Assembly: GCA_014529385.2 (NCBI GenBank)
Contig: CM043953.1
Coordinates: 85,196,342-85,260,341, forward strand
Length of the DNA stretch: 64,000 nucleotides
Origin: Adiantum capillus-veneris
Taxonomy: Eukaryota > Streptophyta > Polypodiopsida > Polypodiales > Pteridaceae
Direction of reading: 5' to 3'
Below the pieces are notes generated by a model. That model was not told the origin of the DNA. It made no database searches and worked only from the letters and a program-made list of their open reading frames with translations. This document shows positions 44,788 through 54,600 of this stretch, piece by piece. The position numbers and the translations under genes are program-made. The stretch's first letter is position 1; every line of letters begins with the position of its first letter.

Positions 44788-45559
44788 AATATTACAATGG
44801 CTTGAAATAAATTATGAAAATACAATACATGGCCATTTTAGGAAAATGGGAAAAATGTGTAGCTCTAATCTTCATTTGTATTTGTCTTTGACATGCATTT
44901 GTAAGGCTTCCTTTTTTAATAGATTTTCTTAACTAATGTCGACTTAGTTAACAAATGGAACCTCCAAAACTCAAGTATGACACGTACCGGAGGATGTACA
45001 GGTTTGGAGGGAGTCGATGTCGTGCAGTAGTTTGTACATAATGGGAACGAGTGATAAGCATTGTGATACATATATATCTAGTTGCATGGAAACATTCTCC
45101 ATAATGTACATATGCATGCATAAAATATAAGGCTAAATTATATTACTTATGTGATAAATTATTTCAAGAGTTATTTTCTTTATGATATCCAATTCTCATG
45201 CATATTTAGTATGAGCCCATAGCGACATAATCCAATGCACTAGCTTGTGTTTTTCCTACCATACATCATTTTAAATTCATATCAATCCTCTTCTTAGCTT
45301 TAGTCAAAAGCTACATGGCATGCTTACATCCACGATGATGCATTTTCTCTTAGAATCAAATGACAGCATAGGCAAGTGTTGTTTTAAGTGAGGGATTTTG
45401 TGTATATGTATGTGTCAAAGATTGACGCTCCCAAGGTTTCACTTAAAGTTTTTACCATCAGATCCTAAGCTTTAAGGAGTCAAACTCCCACAGCTAGAGG
45501 CCACATGCCTTGCTCGCAAGAACAATAAATTTTCAACACCAAATTCAGAAGAGATTGAA
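44788..45559. other. Non-coding stretch
   Basis: AT-rich, no repeat or gene recognised. The final part (from 45420) could contain further decayed PPR sequence. Confidence 0.4.
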
Positions 45560-46430
45560 TAACAATGCCTATTGTAGAAGCATGTTGTGCTTTTCAGTAC
45601 GTTGATCTTTATGCATACAAAGTGGAGCTCTTACCAAAGCACATAGATTTAGACTCGTTGAATTTTATGTCCAGAATGTAGTCTCTTTGCAACACATTGA
45701 TTGAAAAACATGCCCGATATCACAATGCGAATTGACGCTGATGCATGATAAGTTGAGCATGGTTGTGGCTCTTTAACTACTTGCAAAGTTATTTCCTTTC
45801 AACACACACCAAATTTCTATCCCAAATATAGTCTCTTGGTAGAGGATATGCCTTTGGCAATAAATCTTTTGGATATTGATTTAAGATATAACAAGATGTC
45901 TATGGATCTATGTTGTTTTAACCAGATGCAAAAGGATGGCCTTTCCACACATATGAATTTCTTGTCTAAAATGTATTCTCTCGGGATACGTGATTGTGGT
46001 ATATAGGCAACATGATGGTGGCAAGGAAGCTCTAGGCTACCAATGTAGGATATGCCCACCATTTTTGTGGCTTTGGGTTATTTTAACAAGTTGTAAATGG
46101 ATGGCCTTTCTACATCTACACTCACCTATGCTTGCATCTTTGCAATACTTTGGTTTATTTGTATGAAAAACATGGAGGTGTTACAAAAGCACATAAAGTT
46201 CTTGGTGAGTTTTCATTTTTAAATGTCGTTTCTTTGCAGTGAGTTGATTGAAGGATGGTCTTTCTCTAGATGTATTAACCTACACTTGCACCTTAGGTAT
46301 GTGAACTTATGGAAGAGTTTCACATGGATGAGAGATCACGACGAGATCAAGAACTTCTGGGGAAACATGATGTGCTTGGTAATACTTTGCTCAATATATA
46401 TGTCATGTGTTGGTTACTAATTTTCCTTGA
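45560..46430 (+). pseudogene. PPR (pentatricopeptide repeat) protein pseudogene
   Basis: PPR proteins bind organellar RNA through 35-residue repeats. In shifting plus-strand frames the sequence gives pieces in repeat order: GALTKAHRF and VQNVVSLQ (45630-45690), HDGGKEALGY (45998-46030), CFNQMQKDGLS (45920) and again DGLSTSTLTYACIF (46095), KHGGVTKAHKVLGE with NVVSLQ (46160-46240), DGLSLDVLTYTC (46255) and LGKHDVLGNTLLNIYVMC (46345-46420). These fit the consensus 'KCGALAKAQEVFDELPVRNVVSWTALI...GLSPDVVTYTCIL'. Many frameshifts and stops are present. It is the clearest host-gene relic here. Confidence 0.65.
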
Positions 46431-47369
46431 AGATTATGACCAGAGAGTCTCAAAGATAGTAATACTTAAGGTAAATCTTTTTAACTTTTTAAGCCATAAT
46501 GAAGGGTTGAGTCTAGTCTCTAGTCGCACAATCTCATGTACAACAAATACAATGGCTTATCAAATGTATAATGCTATCACTCAAGTTGGACTTTAACTAT
46601 TGGAGATAGTTGTTTTGTATATTTTTTGTGATTTAACCTCTGGAAATCAAACCTCTTTCTCATATCTAATTGCAGTGAAATGCCCATGGATAACTAAGGG
46701 ACTAAGCAACAACGCCAACACCAAATTATCAAAGAAAAATTTAAGCTAGTTATCTTGTTCCTGAATAGCAAGAATATGCACTAGGAAATGGACTATAGAT
46801 AAGGGCACAACTTCTATATCTTAAAAATTCTTCACTATACTTTTGTATGGAACTCACATAAACCATGCACTATCTGTTTCTTTGATGTTTTCTTTTTTAA
46901 TACTCTTGGTACAAAAGTTCAACTAGTTTTGGTTTTCCTTTGGTAGCTCCTCAAAGGTGAGATTTTTGTCATACGAGCATATTGAAGCAAAGACATTACT
47001 CATAAGGTTAGTGCTCTCTCAGATTGCAACGTGCTTGCAAGAAAAAACGAGACTTTCAATGTACATCATCAAATATCCCATGTTTATTTTGATCCACCTT
47101 TTGAAAATTTTTATCAAGAAAAATATATATTTCTATCCTATTTACACATTAAATAATATAACTACTATTTACACAGACACCAACTTAAACAAACCAGTAA
47201 TATGACTAGTGAATTTGTCTAGTTTTTAATTCAAGATATTCCTACAGGTAACAAGACTCTTGGCTTGACCTTTGGTTTATTCCTGTGACTTGACTCTCGA
47301 CTCTTGACTTTTGACTTGACTCATGAATAGTCATGAGTCATGACGAAAACTTCTGGCCGGGGCTTCTCG
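46431..47369. other. Non-coding stretch
   Basis: No gene or repeat recognised. Short direct 'cttgactcttgacttttgac' words lie near 47285-47320. Confidence 0.4.
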
Positions 47370-47660
47370 GCTTCTTGAGAGCTCTATTTAAAGGTGACAT
47401 TCACCTCTCTGTTCTCTGCGCAAATGCATGCATGCGTCAAGATGGTTGCTCCATTCTTGCAGCTTTTCATCCTCATTCGCATCCACTCGTTTCCCTCATC
47501 ACCACCCACACTCAACGCCTCTATCCTTCCTTTGTTTTATAACCAGCTGAAATCAGCTACAGCATGTGTAGGCCGCCAGCGGGCTGGGAGATCTAATGGG
47601 GTTCTTTGCTTGCTGCTGGCAGCCGCGCCAAGCAAAGAAACATCCCTGCTCTCATAATTT
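47370..47660 (+). CDS. Possible small host gene or first exon (weak)
   Basis: A TATA-like 'ctctatttaaag' at 47383 is followed about 60 bp later by ATG 47442 opening 71 codons (MVAPFLQLFILIRIHSF...). The product is basic, rich in Ser/Ala and hydrophobic at the start, like a transit or signal peptide. No family is recognised. Base composition is more balanced than in the surroundings. It may equally be chance or a pseudogene. Confidence 0.2.
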
Positions 47661-48171
47661 CCATCGAAATTTCTTTTGGAAAGAATGCATCCTCTTTAAA
47701 GAAAGGCAAAACATTTTGGTGCTTTCTATGGGAAGCTTGCCTTGATACCCCCCTCTTAACATTCTTTAGCTTGGAAACTCTCGGTGATGGGCTTCAATTA
47801 AGTAGAATGGCATCAAAAAAGGATGATACGATGGGTTCAGCATGACAGTTACTATGCTTCTAGTCATAGTCATAAATAATATTTGATGTGGGCCTCTCTC
47901 TCTCTCGCTCTCTGTGTGTGTGTGTGTGTGTGTAAAACATTGCTTGAGCGGATATAGATGTAAATATTAGCTGGACCTAATATTTCTCGTAATGCCAATG
48001 TGGTCCAAGATACCCACCAATTATTGTAATGCTGATAACAAACTTTTGGCATGCACATAGTAGTAGATATGTGATGTAAACACATGCATTTGAATGCTTT
48101 GCAAACATGATATTGGGTTTCAAATATGATGGACCATGTGCACATTCTAAATAGTCAAGTTTGTGTGTCGA

Positions 48172-48172
<1 letters not shown>
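47661..48172. other. Non-coding stretch with CT and GT tracts
   Basis: CT-rich then (GT)n at 47893-47932. No gene. Confidence 0.6.
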
Positions 48173-48204
<32 letters not shown>

Positions 48205-48345
48205 GCATGCACGTTTGAGGATGAAGCTCTCACACGGGCACGGCTGCTTAGAGGGGAAGAAGACGTCGGATCAACCGACTGAGAATGGCGAGGGACCGGT
48301 CACCGCGCTTGCTGTGTCTGCACTGGGAAGAACGTCGTGTTTTGA

Positions 48346-48399
<54 letters not shown>

Positions 48400-48400
48400 C
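48173..48400. repeat. CT microsatellites
   Basis: (CT)n at 48173-48201 and 48345-48400 with single TT interruptions. Frames across them are artefacts. Confidence 0.9.
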
Positions 48401-48539
48401 GAGCACCGCGAGCATTTTTTGTTGTTGTTGTACAGCCCGCCACATTGTATACTCATTGACTTTTTCCACACGAGCATCCACCCAAGCAAGGCCAACCTTA
48501 TTCACTTTATAAAAAACTCTCAAGGGAGTGTCCCCACCA

Positions 48540-48740
48540 TGGCACACCCCCTCACCTCCCCACGACACTAAGTGACACGGAGGGTGAGTAAGGGGAGCGA
48601 CGGCGAAGAACTGCGACGGGCATCTCGAGGTAGGTGGGAGCGCCCAAAAAGTTCAGGCACGAGTGAGGGGCGGGAATGGAACCCACGACCTGGCGCACCA
48701 ATGCTTTTTGAAGCTTGAGCTAACCACTACGTCCGCCCAC
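48540..48740 (-). mobile_element. SINE candidate with tRNA-like promoter
   Basis: On the minus strand from 48739: GGGCGGACGTAGTGGTTAGC (A-box region), then CGTGGGTTCCATTCCCGCC (B box, close to GGTTCRANTCC) about 45 bases on. This is the spacing of an internal polymerase III promoter. The head looks tRNA-like. The 3' end is not defined and no second copy is in the window. Confidence 0.5.
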
Positions 48741-49490
48741 GCACGTTTGAATGCATCACCATTTTAACTAATGTTATAAACACAAAACCTGGACTAGCCT
48801 ATGACTAAACCCGGACGGGGCCCCTGGCCGGGTTTAGTTTTAACAAGGCATCCACGATGGCGATTGCCTCGACGGCTATGCGTGGACTTCCCATCCATTG
48901 ATCCCCTTACCCCCCCCTCTTAAATGACATGTGTTATATAGTCTTGAGGCTCACCTCCCTCTTCTTGTAAGAATAGTGCAAACCTACATAGTTAAAAGGG
49001 AGAGCCGACTTCAAGGCAAAGTAACATTGTCGTACCTCTACAAATCCAAGAAATTTTAGAAAATGTAGAGAATTACGAGAGTAAGAATCTCTTTCATTTT
49101 CCTTTACTCGCAAAGATTTTGACTAGCAAAGAGGTATCAAGAAAGGATTGCACCACGTAAAGCCCAAAATATATAGAAAAATATTTTTCTATATAAAATT
49201 TGATTTTCATTGGATTGGAAACGGTCTTTCCCAATAGGCTTTCAAGTAGCATCCATTTTCACAACTAGGTGGTGATTTTTGAAGTTTGTAGTCGATATGA
49301 CAATTGACTACGATTTAATGGTATTGATTTTGTAATGCTAATCAATTTCATTTGTGGTATTTCATAGCCAGTGATGCTTTGGCTTCAATAGGTAATTTTT
49401 TCTCTAAGGTATATCTTTTCTCTCGCTAGAATAATGCGTTATGCCATGGATTTGGATATTCATATGTAAAAGATGTTTGATTTTGAAAAT
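48741..49490. other. Non-coding stretch
   Basis: No gene recognised. A small palindromic 'aaacccggacggggcc...ggccgggttt' lies near 48808-48838. Confidence 0.4.
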
Positions 49491-50458
49491 CCTCCACCAA
49501 TTCGGCCTGCTGTGCTGCCCCAAAATTGGCTACTCTCACAAAGGGTGTCCATGCAGCAATGGGAGTCCAAACAGCTTATAGATTAAAGGAAGACCTGATT
49601 GGGAGGAAAATAGATTTTACTTTTGGAGAGTTGATGAATATGGTTCCCAAACTCAAGAGGCAGTGGAAGTCATTAGTGAATCCAGAGAAAGAGTCGAAGC
49701 ATGGACAAGTCACTGGCTGTGGGAGAGTTACTCGACATTTGTCTTGTGGTGAACGCTTGGCACAAAGGTGTTGGCATGGGGGAGGCCTATATTGATGGAG
49801 GTGCTCAAGTTTGTGTGATCATGCAGTCATGTGTCGAGAGACTGGGTCTCATTACATGCAGAAGCTTGGGGTTTCAAATTCAACTAGCAAACCATGCCAA
49901 AGTGAAGTGTTTGGGGATGATTAAGAATTTGTAAGTTGAAGTTTAACGTGAAGGTTATAGTAAACTTTCATGTCATGACAGCTGGCCCTGGGAGCTTTTC
50001 CTCTCATTTTGGAACGACCTTGGTTGAGATTTGTTGGTGCTATGCAAGATTGGGGCAAGGGCACAATCTGTGTGTATGGCAGGAAGGGTGAAAAATGGTG
50101 TTTGATATGACTACCAAGTAACCTATGGCACTAGAAGATGTGAGTGAGAATGATGACTTTGAAGCTACTAGTGAAGACAGTTCTCAAGATTCAGAAAGTA
50201 GCTCTGCTTCCAACTCCAGTGAGGGTGAAGTGTCATTCTTCTGTTGGATGAGGAGAAAAGGGAAGTGGGTGAAATGTTGCAAGTATAAGGGAGTATAAAT
50301 TCTTCAAGCCGTTTAGAGCAACTTGAAGAGTTGATGCAACCTAAACAAGAATTGCGAGCAAAGAGAGAGTTGATTCAAAATATGTTGAGTATTGATTTGA
50401 AGCTGTCACAAAGGACGTCTCAATAGCTTGCACGTTTCCAAGAAGGGTTTTTGATGTA
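49491..50458 (+). pseudogene. Gypsy-type gag/protease junction, decayed
   Basis: A first frame (49526-49705) carries DFTFGELMNMVPKLKRQW, typical of the region before protease. After a +1 shift, frame 49701-49934 has AYIDGGAQVCVI, an active site again reading D-G-G. Beyond a stop at 49932 the second active-site strand is still visible (FPLILERPWLRFVGAMQDWG, near 50010-50065). A Ser/Glu-rich tail follows (50140-50230). It ends where the minus-strand relic's shared 3' region begins. Confidence 0.65.
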
Positions 50459-50739
50459 GAAGCTTCTCCACTCATTCCTCACTATGCATAGTGCGTGAGT
50501 GTCTTTTGGACTCTCTTCTTCACTTAACCAAACTTAAAATACATAGACTTGGACTCTTATGCTCACCTATACCAGCATGAGCGACACAACATAAATATGC
50601 TCAACTCCTCCACCTTGAGCAGTACGTAGAATAGCTAAGACTCTTAGACCACAAAGAATATTACTTGAAGCTTTGGGACTAATGCCTTGCTCATTTAGTG
50701 GCTCAGTTGCCCGACTCTTGACTTTTATGCCATGTATTT
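50459..50739 (-). other. 3' region of the minus-strand A/I relic
   Basis: Aligns with 960-1190 ('gactcttatgctcac', 'gactcttaga', 'cttgaagctttgggacta'). Non-coding. Confidence 0.55.
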
Positions 50740-52197
50740 TTAATGGCGACTTGGACTTACCTGTTCATGGCCTGAAACCCAATGCCACAAGTTCTTGAAA
50801 TTAAGGCCTCTATCATTGTGTTGGTCTTTGGATGCCACCATTTTGTCGAGTAGGTTGGCATATTTTGGCTCCTCTTGACTTGCTTGATGTATGTTGATAC
50901 TTCTTTGTAAAACAAGTCCTTCAGCTTTGATAGGGCTTGATGTAGCCTTTGCATTAAATTGCATGAGAAGCGATTGTCGAGATGTGTGGGTTCTCTGTGA
51001 TTGAGTTTCCACTAGCAATTTTGGAACCCATCTTGTTTTTGGTCCTTGTGTGACCGTCTTTGACATTTTATCTTCTTCTATGATTTGATGAACACTAGGC
51101 TTTGGTATCCAAACCTGATGATTTCCGTTGTAAAAGCCTTGCTTCTGTAATTGATGACAAGGTATCCATCTGTAGATTGTAGCAGCCTTGGTTGTAATTG
51201 GCTTCTGTTGGCTTTTGGTTGTCATTGGTTGCTTTGGGGTAGAAGCTTGTGCTGCTTGATTTCTCTTCGTTGTTCCCGATTGAGCTACAATTTTTGGTAA
51301 CCATATTTGGGTGTTACCTTCATAAAATCCTTGTGCTTCAAGTAGCTTCACTGGAATCATCCGCTGATTCACCTGTTTGTGTTGGGTATCTTCGTTGAAG
51401 TCTGATTTCGGTACCCAACCTTGTCGCATTGCCCACTTGGAAGGTCTTTTTGTTTGCCTTTTGTTGGTGTTCTTTCGCTTCCCTGAGTATTTTGTATTCC
51501 GTTGATAACACGTCTTGTTCCTTGTAGAACTCGTTGATTGAGGTGGGTAGGTCCAGGCTGTTACTTTAGGCTGTTTGGCCCAAACATTAGTGTTTCCTTG
51601 GAAGTAGCCTTGAGCAGTGATTGACTCGTTTGATGCTATTCACCCTGTCACCTTTTGTTGTTGTGGTTGAACCCGTGTTTCATGTATCCAAACTGGGTCT
51701 TTGACTTGGATGTGCTCTTTGGATATTAACACCTGCTCGACATTTTTTGGCTTCTTCTGGATGCTTTTTTGTGATGGAAACTTTGGTTGATAGACTTTTT
51801 TCTTTGGTTTCCATTGCATTGTTGATGGTGTGGCCCTTGATGTAGAGGCTTCGCGGAAAATTTGATGGAAGCTCGTTGAAGGTAAAGTCGTCTGGCGAGG
51901 TCGATATACTTCAATGTTTACCTTTGCTTTACCTTTTTCCGTGATGGTTGGCGATTTCTTCTCTGCATGGATTTGAGAAGCTTCATGGACTCTCATAGTT
52001 GTTGTTGTTGAAGCTTTCGATTGTTGTCGAAAGAAGACGTTCCTCCATCTTTCTGTCAGGACCAGACTCTCTTTGATATGATGGGAGTTGATTATGTGGA
52101 AAGTATCTTTATACTCCCCGGTATTCAATTTGATCACAACTTCTGTCACTCCAAAGCTAGGAATCGGCATTTTTGAATTGGTTATGGTTTTGCACAA
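50740..52197 (-). pseudogene. WIPK-module protein of LTR family A/I
   Basis: Two frames (51640-52197 and 50740-51429) in different phases, with readable sequence between them. Repeated modules: GWVPKSDFN, RMIPVKLLEAQGFYEGNTQI followed by WLPK, YRWIPCHQLQKQGFYNGNHQ followed by VWIPK, TRWVPKLLVE. In the gap near 51600 a further AQGYFQGNTNVWAKQ occurs. The middle modules match that of element H at residues 363-385. The upstream frame has WKPKKK and PVWIHE. No known domain. It is truncated at about 52197 by the CACTA-end fragment. Confidence 0.6.
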
Positions 52198-52436
52198 ATT
52201 AAGTGCGTTATGGTTATGGTTTTAAAGTTGTTACGGTTATGGTTTTGCACAAAGTTCATTTCATTTCTTTCATTGGCCTTAAATCTCATGTGAGATCCTA
52301 CATGGATAGCATGTAGGAGGCGTATACATGATATGGTTTTTTTTGAAAAGTTTATGTAAAAACGAAGGGAACTCTGCCGAAATTTTTGCGGGAGCATGAT
52401 TGATTTTGGTGCTGCTCGCTTTCTTTTTCTATTACG
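52198..52436. other. Junction region with short repeats
   Basis: Three copies of 'ggttatggttttgcac'-like words (52183-52250). Otherwise nothing recognised; it may belong to the CACTA fragment that ends at 52594. Confidence 0.4.
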
Positions 52437-52594
52437 ATCGTCGCTATGTGCGTCGCTAAGTGCGTCGATAATATTACCTTTCGACGCGTATATCGACGCA
52501 TATAGCGACGGTTTTGTAGGGATGCGTATATCGACGGGCTTTTCAACGGAATGCGTCAAAACCTGTGTCGAAGGTCCCCTTTTTTGTTGTAGTG
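52437..52594 (+). mobile_element. CACTA 3' end fragment (second subfamily)
   Basis: Dense subterminal words (CGTCGCTA, TCGACGCATATAGCGACGG) up to a terminus that reads CACTACAACAAAAAAGG on the minus strand. The TIR differs from CACTACAAGAGG, so this is a related but distinct subfamily. No matching left end was found in the window. Confidence 0.65.
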
Positions 52595-52984
52595 CCTATA
52601 GAGAACTTTTATTGATCCAACATCCAACTTATTCAAAGCAGTTTTCAATCGCGGAAGAAGTCTTGCGTTGTGCACAACACAAAACGGTGACTCCACTTGC
52701 ACCCATAACTCTTCAGAAACAACAACATAAGAAAACGCGTGAAGGTGGATGTTGGAAAGGGAGAGAGGTTATAATCACCATTATTGCCCCTAGCATTATT
52801 GTGCAATGATTTAGAGCCAAAATATGCAAATTTGAGTACTTCTTTCCATTTTCTTTAAAAATTACAAAGCATTTGTTATTTTTCATGAAAAACAATACCA
52901 AAAACTGATAGATATTTTGTGATTAAATTAATCACATCCACTTAATTAACATAAATTATCATGCTTGAAAAAATGAGAAGAAGA
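52595..52984. other. Non-coding stretch
   Basis: No gene or repeat recognised. Confidence 0.45.
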
Positions 52985-53155
52985 GAAGAAGAGAGTTAGC
53001 CATCGTAGGAAACTATCTCAAGAGACCTTAAAGATCTAGCCGACAAGGAGTTGAACTCAAGACCTGTTATTCAAGAGGAAAATGGCATAACCAAACTACC
53101 ACACTTGGGTGATAGAAAGGTTATACCATTTTCCTCTTTTTATTAGTGCACACAC
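52985..53155 (-). mobile_element. SINE-like tRNA-derived element (copy 2)
   Basis: Inverse of 16070-16240 along its whole length, including 'ggtataacctttctatcaccc' and the B-box-like 'gagttcaactcc', which is closer to the consensus here. A CA run at 53149-53173 adjoins it, as a TG run does in copy 1. Confidence 0.6.
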
Positions 53156-53181
53156 ACACACACACACACACATAGCCACAC

Positions 53182-53409
53182 TGTTACCATATACATGTGG
53201 TAGTGATGTGTGTGAACACACTAGGACCGCCGGGGCATTTTTTCCCTCTTTAGGAGGTTTGTTCCCCCTGTGCATTGTATATACGCCCATCACTCCATGG
53301 CTATCTATCTTTCCATTGCACACTAAGTAACACACTAATTATTGTGTGCCTTGAGCTTCCTTCATCTTCTCCAAGCTATGTGTGTTTCTCTGCAACCCTA
53401 ATTCCAACA
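53182..53409 (+). mobile_element. Copia element E, 5' LTR
   Basis: TGTTACC at 53182 to CCAACA at 53409, 228 bp, directly before the primer site. A TATA-like 'tgtatatacgc' lies at 53276. The left boundary is a best guess, since no 3' LTR is in the window. Confidence 0.5.
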
Positions 53410-53411
53410 AT

Positions 53412-53425
53412 TGGTATCAGAGCAG
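53412..53425 (+). other. Copia E primer-binding site (initiator tRNA-Met)
   Basis: TGGTATCAGAGCAG, the standard plant copia primer site, two bases after the LTR. Confidence 0.9.
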
Positions 53426-53771
53426 GTCACGTCCTCGCGGGCTTAGTCGCCAGCTGCTCCAATACACACCTCCTCACTTTCTTTGATTTCAGTGAGCTTT
53501 GGCAAGCGTTTGCAAGTCCACAAATACTTTGGGAAATATCGTAGAGCCTGGTCTGCTCAGATTTTTGATTCGGGCTCATTTCGGCCTCCGTTTCCACTAC
53601 AGGCAGTACTGCACAGGATATTTTGCCATTTTGTGCAAATTTTTTGTCAGTGCCGTTTTCTGCATAACAAGTGCCTTATAGTCTTCTACGGTTTGTGCTA
53701 TATAGCACAGGTTGTTCCCGCTCCGTTTCTCCTATTTTCGGGCAGTTTTCACATCAGGTGCAGCATTTACC
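53426..53771 (+). other. Copia E leader
   Basis: Untranslated leader between primer site and gag ATG; T-rich, no gene. Confidence 0.6.
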
Positions 53772-54600
53772 ATGGCTAACAACAACAACACAGATGTGTT
53801 CAAGATGTTTTCTGCTAAGGACAAGTTGGATGGGAACAACTACCCTATGTGATCTTATATGATGCAGCATGTTCTTGTGTCAAAGGGTGTCTGGAACATT
53901 GTGCAGGGCATTGATGTACGTCTTGGTTCTGAGGATGTAGGCGATGTTGCAAGTCTTGTTGCAAGGATTGCAGCTGTTAGAGTTGTTTTGCCTACGGAAG
54001 AATAAGCTCGTTGTTGGGATGTTAAGGATGCGCAGGCTCATGTATTGATTGCGTTGTCTGTGAAGCGCACCATTGTTCCTCACATCCATTCAGCAAAATC
54101 TGCAAAACAGGCTTGGGATATTCTAGTAGGTCTTTATGCAAGCTGGAATGAGGCTAAAATTTCTTTGCTGCGTAAAGAGTTGGAGTCGAAGATTATGCAC
54201 GAGGAAGATGATATGGACACTTTCCTTGCTAGTGTCAAGGATATCAATGAGCAACTTATTTCTGCAGGTGAAGTCATTTTAGACAGTTCCCTTGTGCAGA
54301 TTGTTCTTGATGCCTTACCAGATTCCTACCAAACTTTTGCTAGTACTTGGAGACTGATGACCCAAGGAAATCCTGAAGTTGTCAAGTTTGATGCATTATG
54401 CACATTGCTGTTGTAAGAGTCACTTTCTTTAAAAAAACAGGACTAGGCAGCGTGCAGTTGAACAGGCTTTTATTGCTTCTCAAAGAAAGGGTGGTAACAG
54501 TAATGCAACCACTTCTTATGGTTCTGCTGCGAGTGGAAAAAATTATGTTCCTAATGCTTCTGCTAGCACCACTTCTTTTGGAAATTCTGGTGATAAGGCA
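53772..54600 (+). pseudogene. Copia E gag
   Basis: ATG at 53772 (MANNNNTDVFKMF), then GNNYPM and an in-frame TGA where Trp is usual (near 53850). A second TAA lies near 54003. Frame 54045-54416 continues the UBN2-type gag (AWDILVGLYAS, LRKELESKIMHE, ILDALPDSYQTF). A phase change near 54415 precedes the Ser/Asn-rich part. Confidence 0.85.

Noticed and set aside
48660-48740. Functional tRNA gene
   Set aside because: Boxes are present, but I cannot form a full cloverleaf with acceptor and anticodon stems, and sequence continues as a SINE-like body.
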